Below are positions 5,469 through 10,858 of a stretch of 10,858 nt of DNA, one piece after another. The number at the start of each line of letters is the position of its first letter. The first letter of the stretch is position 1. The position numbers were made by a program, and so were the translations under genes. Origin of the DNA: Candidatus Aerophobota bacterium (lineage in GTDB: Bacteria; Aerophobota; Aerophobia; Aerophobales; B3-G15). The DNA lies in contig JACUUP010000042.1 in the NCBI GenBank assembly GCA_014859225.1, positions 1 to 10,858 on the forward strand, in the 5' to 3' direction. The notes under the pieces were generated by a model that did no database searches, was not told the origin of the DNA, and was given only the letters and a program-made list of their open reading frames with translations.

Positions 5469-6830
5469 ATGGAGAAAATATATTCAAGAGTTTATCTGGT
5501 CTTGCCTGAGATAAAGCAGCTTCTTTTAGAAAGAAAAAAAGATGAGCTAAAAGAGGTTTTTGAAGATTATGAACCTGTAGAGGTAGCACAGGTTTTAAAA
5601 GATTTTTCTTTGAAGGATAAAGTTTATCTTTTCTCTTTGTGGGGCATTGATTTTGCTGCCGATGTCTTTGAGAAATTAGATGAGGAAGAGCAGATAGAGC
5701 TTTTAGGGGCAATTGATGATGCAAGAAAGGGTAAACTTTTAAATGAGCTTGCTCCTGATGAGAGGGTAGATCTTTTTGAAGAACTTTCCCCGGAGATGGT
5801 AAAAAGGTTCCTCTCCATAATGACAAAAGAAGAGGCACAGGAAGTAAGGGAGCTGCTTGCATATCCTTCCACCAGCGCCGGGGGAAGGATGACCACAGAG
5901 TTTGTTAGTGTAAGGGAGGATATGAATGTGGATGAGGCACTTAAGATACTCAGGAAGACGGCAAGAGACATTGAGATGGTCTACTACATCTATGTGCTTG
6001 ATAGAAAAGATAAACTCGTAGGCGTTTTGTCATTAAAAGAGCTGATTACAGCAGAGCCTGAGGATAAAATATCTGACCTGATGCATATAAATCCCATCGC
6101 TCTTCCTGTGGATATGGACCAGGAAGATGTGGCACACAGAATAGCAAACTACGATTTTTTATCCCTGCCGGTTGTTGATAAGAATAGAAAGATGCAAGGC
6201 ATAATCACAGTTGATGATGTTATTGACATTATAAGGGAGGAGAACACAGAAGATATGTATAAATTTGGAGCAGCGGGTGAGCATAGCGAAGGTTATGTGA
6301 AAGTAGGCTCTTTAACTATTGCTAAAAATAGACTCACCTGGTTGACTGTGCTGGCTGTGGCTGGTTTTTTCTCTGGAATTATAATGCAGAGATTTGAGTT
6401 TGCGCTTGAAGGTGTTGTCGCTTTAGCCTTTTATATACCTGTCTTAATGGATACTGCAGGCAATGCAGGAACTCAGGCGGCGATGACAGTTGTGAGGGGA
6501 CTTGCCATAGGAGAGGTTAAATTAACTGATATATGGAAGGTAGTAAAAAAGGAGGTTCTTATTGGAGGACTTCTTGGAATCCCCCTGGGGGGGCTGGGTT
6601 TCTTAAGAGCCATAATGCTTCAGAGAAGCTCTCTGCTTGGAATTTCTGTTGCCTTCAGCATGTTAATAACTATTATGGCTGCCACCTCCCTTGGTTCAAT
6701 TTTACCGCTCCTTTGCCGGAAAATAAAACTTGACCCTGCCGTTGTATCCGGTCCACTTATTACGACAATTCTTGATATTTTTTCTTTATTTGTTTATTTC
6801 AGCGTGTCAATTTTCTTCTTAAGCCTGTAA
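5469..6830 (+). CDS. mgtE: Magnesium transporter MgtE
   Basis: A 453-residue MgtE, normal length for this Mg2+-selective channel of the cytoplasmic membrane. It has the N-terminal helical MgtE_N domain (about residues 20-128), then two CBS domains (about 140-258) that sense cytosolic Mg2+, a connecting helix, and five transmembrane helices (about 285-452). Signatures are SAGGRMTTEFVSV (136-148), PVLMDTAGNAGTQ (324-336) and DPAVVSGPLITTILD (422-436); the last aspartate corresponds to the pore aspartate of the family. The start is ATG 5469, with AGGAG 6 bases upstream. An upstream ATG at 5436 would add 11 residues, lies within the promoter and lacks a Shine-Dalgarno. The gene diverges from the PII-like/EIIA/mnh operon, which groups divalent and monovalent cation transport in one locus. 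Confidence 0.96.
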   Translation: MEKIYSRVYLVLPEIKQLLLERKKDELKEVFEDYEPVEVAQVLKDFSLKDKVYLFSLWGIDFAADVFEKLDEEEQIELLGAIDDARKGKLLNELAPDERVDLFEELSPEMVKRFLSIMTKEEAQEVRELLAYPSTSAGGRMTTEFVSVREDMNVDEALKILRKTARDIEMVYYIYVLDRKDKLVGVLSLKELITAEPEDKISDLMHINPIALPVDMDQEDVAHRIANYDFLSLPVVDKNRKMQGIITVDDVIDIIREENTEDMYKFGAAGEHSEGYVKVGSLTIAKNRLTWLTVLAVAGFFSGIIMQRFEFALEGVVALAFYIPVLMDTAGNAGTQAAMTVVRGLAIGEVKLTDIWKVVKKEVLIGGLLGIPLGGLGFLRAIMLQRSSLLGISVAFSMLITIMAATSLGSILPLLCRKIKLDPAVVSGPLITTILDIFSLFVYFSVSIFFLSL

Positions 6831-6866
6831 TTTTTTCTGAATACCTCTTATTTTCCACAGATAGTA

Positions 6867-6894
6867 TTGATTAAAGAGCATTTTTTTGTACAAT
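6867..6894 (+). promoter_or_regulatory. Candidate promoter of valS
   Basis: TTGATT (6867-6872), a 16-base spacer and TACAAT (6889-6894, five of six) form a reasonable sigma-70-like promoter. The expected start of transcription is near 6901, giving a leader of about 33 bases. That is too short for a T-box, and no terminator hairpin was seen between mgtE and this site. Confidence 0.5.
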
Positions 6895-6934
6895 GTGATT
6901 TGTAAATTTATTAACATTGAAAGGTAATGTAGTT

Positions 6935-9595
6935 ATGGAGATGGAAAAAAAGTACAATCCGCACCCCATTGAGGAAAAATGGGAAAGCTTCTGGGAGGAA
7001 AAAGATTATTTTTCGCCCCACCCCGGGAAAAGAAAAGAAACTTTTTCCATGGTCATGCCTCCTCCTAATATAACTGGAGTTTTGCATATGGGGCACGCTT
7101 TTAATATTACACTGCAAGATATTGTAGTCAGGTTTAAGAGGATGCAGGGCTATGAGGTTTTGTGGATTCCAGGGATTGACCATGCCGGAATAGCTACGCA
7201 GAATGTTGTGGAGAGGAAGTTGCAAAAAGAAGGGTTTACCAGGGAAAAGTTTGGTAGGGAAAAGTTTATAGAAAGAATCTGGCAGTGGAAGGAAAAATAT
7301 GGGGAGCGTATATTTCATCAGATGAGAAAATTTGCCATATCTTGCAGCTGGGAAGATAAGGCATTTACCATGGATGAGAGCCACTCAAGGGCAGTTAGAG
7401 AAGTTTTTATTGCCCTTTATGAACAAGGATACATCTACAGGGGTGATTATATTATCAACTGGTGCCCAAGATGCCAGACGGCTCTTTCTGATATAGAAGT
7501 GGAATATGAGGATTTTCCCGGAAAGCTCTACTACATTAGATATCCTTTCGTAAATTCTAAAACAGAGGATAAAAATTATATTACAGTTGCTACAACAAGA
7601 CCTGAGACCATCCTGGGTGATACTGCGGTAGCGGTTAATCCTGAAGATGAAAGGTACAAAAAATGGAAAGGGAAAAAACTCGTTCTTCCCCTTGTCGGAA
7701 GAGTTTTGCCCCTTATTTTTGATGAATATGTTGACCCTGATTTTGGCACAGGGGCTTTAAAAGTAACTCCTGCTCACGATACCCAGGATTTTTTAATAGG
7801 CAAAAGACACAATCTTGCCTTGATTAACATATTTAACAAAGATGCAACTATAAATGAAAAAGGAGGCATTTATCAGGGCTTTGAGCGTTATAGGTGCAGG
7901 AAGAAAATTGTAGAGGATTTAAAAAATGAAGGTTGTTTAGAGAAGATGGAAGATTATACCTACAGGCTTGGACGCTGTTACCGCTGTGAAACTTCTATTG
8001 AACCTTTCCTTTCTACCCAGTGGTTTATCAGGATGAGAGAGCTTGCTGAAGATGCCATTGGAGTGGTTAAGGAGGGAAAAATAAAGTTTTATCCTGAATG
8101 CTGGGAAAGAAACTATTTTGATTGGCTGGAAAAAATCCATGACTGGTGTATATCAAGGCAGATATGGTGGGGGCATCGATTGCCCGTATGGTATTGCCAG
8201 GACTGTGGTGAAATAATAGTTACAAGGCAAGAGCCTACCAGATGTAAAAAATGTTCCTCGTCTAAGATAAAGCAGGAAGAAGATGTCCTTGATACCTGGT
8301 TTTCCTCAAGCCTCTGGCCTTTCTCTACTCTGGGCTGGCCTGAGGCAGGGGAAAAGTTTAACAGGTTTTACCCCACATCTCTTTTGTGCAGTGGTTGGGA
8401 TATCTTGTTTTTCTGGGTAGCCAGAATGGTTATGATGGGGATTAAGTTTACCCATAAGGTTCCATTTGAAAAAGTGCATATACATCCTCTCATTGGTGAT
8501 GAAAAAGGAGAGAAGATGTCAAAATCCAGGGGTAACGTGGTAGACCCCATAGATATGACGAAAAAATATGGGACAGATGCCTTTCGCTTTTCCCTCGTGG
8601 CTTTAAAGACAGAAACTCCCTATCTTCGTTTTTCTCCGGATAGGGTGAGAGGTTATCGTAATTTTGCTAATAAAATATGGAATGTTTCTCGCTTTGTTTT
8701 GATGAACATTGGTGATTTTTCTCCTTCTAACTTAACTCGTGCTCTTTCTTCTAATAAGCTTCAGCTCTGTGATCGCTGGATTTTATCAAGATGTAGAAAA
8801 AGCGTGAAAGATGTTACCTTGCATCTTGAAACCTTTGAATTTTCCCAGGCTGCCCAGAGAATTTATCAGTTTATCTGGCAGGAGTTTTGTGACTGGTATG
8901 TTGAGCTCACCAAGTCAAGATTAAGGAAGGAGGGCGGGGAAGATAGATACATTGCTCAGGCTGTTCTTTACCAGGTGTTAAGGGAAAGTTTGAAACTTCT
9001 GCACCCATTTATGCCCTTTATAACGGAAGACATTTTTCAACGCCTGCCCGGAACAAAAGAGAGCATCATGATATCCAACTGGCCAGAGGGAGAAGGAGGG
9101 GAGGATAAGGAGGCTGAGGAGAAGATGTCGCTTCTTATGGAAATTATTGTGGAGATACGCACTATCAGAGCAGAGATGGAAATTCCTCCTCAAAAGAAAA
9201 TAGAAGTTATTTTGCGCACTAAAAGTCCTGAGCATATGAGGATATTGAAAGAAAACTCATCTTATATTACGGACCTTGTTCATGCAGAAAATTTAGTGAT
9301 AGCTTCTGATGTAGAAAGACCAAAAATTTGTGCCTCGGGTATAGCAGGTGATATAGATGTATTTGTTCCCCTAAAAAAAGTAGTTAATATAGAGAAGGAA
9401 AAGAAAAGGCTTTATAAAATTTTTGAAGATATAGAAAAAGAGCTTGAAAGGACTGAGAAAAAGCTTACATCTGGCGAGTTTTTACAAAAAGCTCCTGCAG
9501 AAGTGGTGGAAAAGGAGAAAGAAAAAAAGGCACAGCTTATTTTAAAAAGGGATAAATTGAAGAAAAGATTAAAGGAACTAACTTTATCGTTATGA
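6935..9595 (+). CDS. valS: Valyl-tRNA synthetase
   Basis: An 886-residue class I synthetase that charges tRNA-Val in the cytosol, of full bacterial length. The HIGH motif is HMGH (51-54) within PPNITGVLHMGHAF, and KMSKS is at 527-531. The CP1 editing domain, which hydrolyses mischarged Thr-tRNA, is marked by TTRPETILGDTAVAV and GTGALKVTPAHDTQDF. A zinc-ribbon pair is intact (C421, C424, C437, C440), and further CPRC and CYRC pairs lie upstream in the editing region. The anticodon-binding domain covers about 610-760, and the last 70 residues form the charged coiled coil typical of ValS. The chosen ATG has AAAGG about 10 bases upstream; a TTG at 6917 is in frame but sits before that site. The stop overlaps the next start by 4 bases (ATGA). 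Confidence 0.98.
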   Translation: MEMEKKYNPHPIEEKWESFWEEKDYFSPHPGKRKETFSMVMPPPNITGVLHMGHAFNITLQDIVVRFKRMQGYEVLWIPGIDHAGIATQNVVERKLQKEGFTREKFGREKFIERIWQWKEKYGERIFHQMRKFAISCSWEDKAFTMDESHSRAVREVFIALYEQGYIYRGDYIINWCPRCQTALSDIEVEYEDFPGKLYYIRYPFVNSKTEDKNYITVATTRPETILGDTAVAVNPEDERYKKWKGKKLVLPLVGRVLPLIFDEYVDPDFGTGALKVTPAHDTQDFLIGKRHNLALINIFNKDATINEKGGIYQGFERYRCRKKIVEDLKNEGCLEKMEDYTYRLGRCYRCETSIEPFLSTQWFIRMRELAEDAIGVVKEGKIKFYPECWERNYFDWLEKIHDWCISRQIWWGHRLPVWYCQDCGEIIVTRQEPTRCKKCSSSKIKQEEDVLDTWFSSSLWPFSTLGWPEAGEKFNRFYPTSLLCSGWDILFFWVARMVMMGIKFTHKVPFEKVHIHPLIGDEKGEKMSKSRGNVVDPIDMTKKYGTDAFRFSLVALKTETPYLRFSPDRVRGYRNFANKIWNVSRFVLMNIGDFSPSNLTRALSSNKLQLCDRWILSRCRKSVKDVTLHLETFEFSQAAQRIYQFIWQEFCDWYVELTKSRLRKEGGEDRYIAQAVLYQVLRESLKLLHPFMPFITEDIFQRLPGTKESIMISNWPEGEGGEDKEAEEKMSLLMEIIVEIRTIRAEMEIPPQKKIEVILRTKSPEHMRILKENSSYITDLVHAENLVIASDVERPKICASGIAGDIDVFVPLKKVVNIEKEKKRLYKIFEDIEKELERTEKKLTSGEFLQKAPAEVVEKEKEKKAQLILKRDKLKKRLKELTLSL

Positions 9596-10557
9596 AAATA
9601 ATGGATATAGATAAAAAACCATCTTATTACCAGGTTAGCGCATCTGAGGATGTGCAAATTGGGGGACAGGCAGTAATTGAGGGAGTTATGATGCGCTCCC
9701 CTCAATATGTGAGCATTGCGCTGAGAAAAAGCAATGGAGAGATTGTCGTAAAAAAAGATGCCTTTGTCCCTTTAATCAAAAGATATAAATTTTTAAACCT
9801 TCCCATTATAAGAGGGGCAATTACCCTTGTGGAAACGCTATACATAGGGATAAAAGCTTTAACCTATTCTGCCGATATTGCTGCTCAGGAGGATTTGGAA
9901 GGGGAAGAGAGCTCAAAAGAGGTTAAAAAAGAAGATGCTCTCAGGAGCAAAAAAGAAAAACTTTTCACTACCCTCTGGCTTTCTTTAAGTATAGCACTTG
10001 GAGTCTTTCTTGCTCTTTTTCTTTTTTTCTATCTTCCCTTAGTTCTTACAGACCTTCTGAGAGTTAAAGCAGGGTATTTATTTAACATAGTTGATGGCAT
10101 GATACGAATATCCATTTTTCTTGTTTATCTTTGGCTTATCACGATGTGGAAGAGTATGAGGAGGATATTTGAATATCATGGGGCAGAGCACAAAAGCATT
10201 TTTGCCCTGGAAAGAGGAGAAGGTCTAACTGTAGAAAATGTTAAAAAATACTCCACCCATCATCCCCGCTGCGGGACAAGTTTTCTTTTGATAGTTATGC
10301 TGGTAAGTATCGCAATTTTTATGTTTGTTGGAAGACCACACACAATACAGGAAAGACTCATCAGACTTCTTTATGTTCCTCTTATTGGAGGAATATCGTA
10401 TGAGCTCATTAAACTCTCAGGGAAAAAAGCTACCAATCGCCTGGTAAGAGCGCTTGTTGCCCCGGGACTCTGGCTTCAAAGAATGACCACCAAGGAGCCG
10501 GATGATAAACAGCTTGAGGTAGCAATAGTTGCCCTGAAAAGCTCCCTGGAGAAGTGA
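9592..10557 (+). CDS. DUF1385 membrane protein (YqhQ-like)
   Basis: A 321-residue protein of the DUF1385 family, whose biochemical function is not established. Family signatures are GGQAVIEGVMMR (24-35), HGAEHK (196-201) and HPRCGTS (224-230), giving a set of histidine, glutamate and cysteine residues that could bind a metal (inference). Hydrophobic segments lie at about 127-150, 168-188, 231-250 and perhaps 258-275, with a charged loop at 99-123, so it is an integral membrane protein without a cleaved signal. It overlaps valS by 4 bases and is probably translated by coupling. An ATG three codons later (9601) is also possible. In several bacteria this family lies near prfA and rpmE; those genes are not seen here. 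Confidence 0.92.
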   Translation: MKIMDIDKKPSYYQVSASEDVQIGGQAVIEGVMMRSPQYVSIALRKSNGEIVVKKDAFVPLIKRYKFLNLPIIRGAITLVETLYIGIKALTYSADIAAQEDLEGEESSKEVKKEDALRSKKEKLFTTLWLSLSIALGVFLALFLFFYLPLVLTDLLRVKAGYLFNIVDGMIRISIFLVYLWLITMWKSMRRIFEYHGAEHKSIFALERGEGLTVENVKKYSTHHPRCGTSFLLIVMLVSIAIFMFVGRPHTIQERLIRLLYVPLIGGISYELIKLSGKKATNRLVRALVAPGLWLQRMTTKEPDDKQLEVAIVALKSSLEK

Positions 10558-10585
10558 AGTATAAGAGACTTTATTTCCTCCTTAT

Positions 10586-10619
10586 TTGACATCTACTTTT
10601 ATTCTTTTATAGTTATAAT
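10586..10619 (+). promoter_or_regulatory. Strong promoter with two -10-like boxes before the coiled-coil gene
   Basis: A perfect TTGACA (10586-10591) is followed after 16 bases by TATAGT (10608-10613, five of six) and directly after that by a perfect TATAAT (10614-10619, spacing 22). The first pair has the better spacing. This is the best promoter in the window and separates the last gene from the valS-DUF1385 unit. The leader would be about 40 bases. Confidence 0.65.
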
Positions 10620-10658
10620 TGACTGTTGATTTTTTATCTTTCTTTAAGGGAGTGAAAA

Positions 10659-10858
10659 TTGCCAGAGACTAACAACAAAATAACTCCAGAGCTATACAGG
10701 ACTATTGTAGCCATTGTTGATGAGAGAGTGAAAGAGATTCGTGTAACAAGTAAAGATTTTCACGAGTTAAGAGATGCAGTGAAAGAGTTAGCCGGGGCTC
10801 AGGCAAGGACAGAGCAGGCAGTAGAAAGACTGAGCCAGGCTCAAGCAGCAACAGAGAA
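10659..10858 (+). CDS. Coiled-coil protein with 14-residue repeats, start only
   Basis: The first 66 codons of a gene cut by the right edge. The start is TTG, chosen because AAGGGAG lies 6 bases upstream; the GTG inside that site reads only six codons to a stop. After about 50 residues (ITPELYRTIVAIVDERVKEI, then a helical region) the protein enters a repeat, AQARTEQAVERLSQ followed by AQAATE. This layout resembles bacterial proteins with long AQ-x-RTEQ coiled-coil repeats, many of which end in a PD-(D/E)xK nuclease-like domain (DUF3782-type). That C-terminal part is not in the window, so the assignment is by resemblance only. Confidence 0.75.
   Translation, partial: MPETNNKITPELYRTIVAIVDERVKEIRVTSKDFHELRDAVKELAGAQARTEQAVERLSQAQAATE
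10797..10858 (+). repeat. 42-base tandem repeat inside the coiled-coil gene
   Basis: The first unit spans 10797-10838; the next begins at 10839 and is cut by the edge. Both start GCTCA(G/A)GCA and code for AQAxTE, so the unit is 14 codons. Only about one and a half copies are visible, so copy number is unknown. Confidence 0.6.

Noticed and set aside
5443-5971. Minus-strand frames of 139 and 115 codons opposite the start of mgtE
   Set aside because: They are entirely antisense to a clear MgtE N-domain and CBS region, with low-complexity K/L/P- or S-rich translations.
6831-6934. T-box leader ahead of valS
   Set aside because: The gap is about 104 bases, without a conserved T-box stretch or terminator hairpin.
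6911-7384. Minus-strand frame of 157 codons opposite the start of valS
   Set aside because: It is antisense to the conserved catalytic region of valS and has no matching motif.
10651-10671. GTG start at 10652 for the last gene
   Set aside because: It is followed by a TAA stop after six codons; the TTG at 10659 opens the long coiled-coil frame.

Overview
The window looks like chromosomal DNA from a low-GC bacterium, probably an uncultured, deep-branching anaerobe. This placement is weak. It rests on AT-rich coding with many AGA/AGG arginine and ATA isoleucine codons, tightly overlapping genes, Mrp-type antiporter subunits beside a PII-like protein, and a valS without a T-box leader. No feature fixes a phylum. 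No rRNA, tRNA, CRISPR array, insertion sequence or clear rho-independent terminator was seen.

Left part, 1-3445, minus strand: a compact cassette that looks like an undescribed or poorly described restriction-modification or defence operon. In transcription order it has a possible 26-codon gene whose product ends like the acidic tip of a single-stranded DNA-binding protein (3365-3445), a 423-residue protein of unknown family (2073-3344), a 356-residue protein with a PD-(D/E)xK nuclease-like core (1019-2089), a 27-codon ORF (929-1012), and an amino-DNA methyltransferase with an N-terminal HTH-like segment that runs off the left edge (1-932). Neighbouring genes overlap or nearly touch, so they are probably co-translated.

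Middle, 3462-5357, minus strand: a PII-like regulator, a PTS EIIA (fructose/Ntr type) protein and the Mrp/Mnh antiporter subunits E, F and G, all overlapping or a few bases apart. Only three of the usual seven Mrp subunits are present, and the restriction-like cassette lies where mnhA/B-type genes often follow. On the opposite strand, 5469-6830 encodes the magnesium channel/transporter MgtE. The two units diverge from a 111-bp region with two TTGACT boxes arranged as an inverted repeat. This half appears to be a monovalent and divalent cation homeostasis locus with two signalling-type proteins attached.

Right part, 6935-10557, plus strand: valS (valyl-tRNA synthetase) followed, with a 4-base overlap, by a DUF1385 membrane protein gene. 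A good sigma-70-like promoter then precedes the start of a coiled-coil protein with a 14-residue repeat (10659 to the right edge). Both edges of the window cut through genes.
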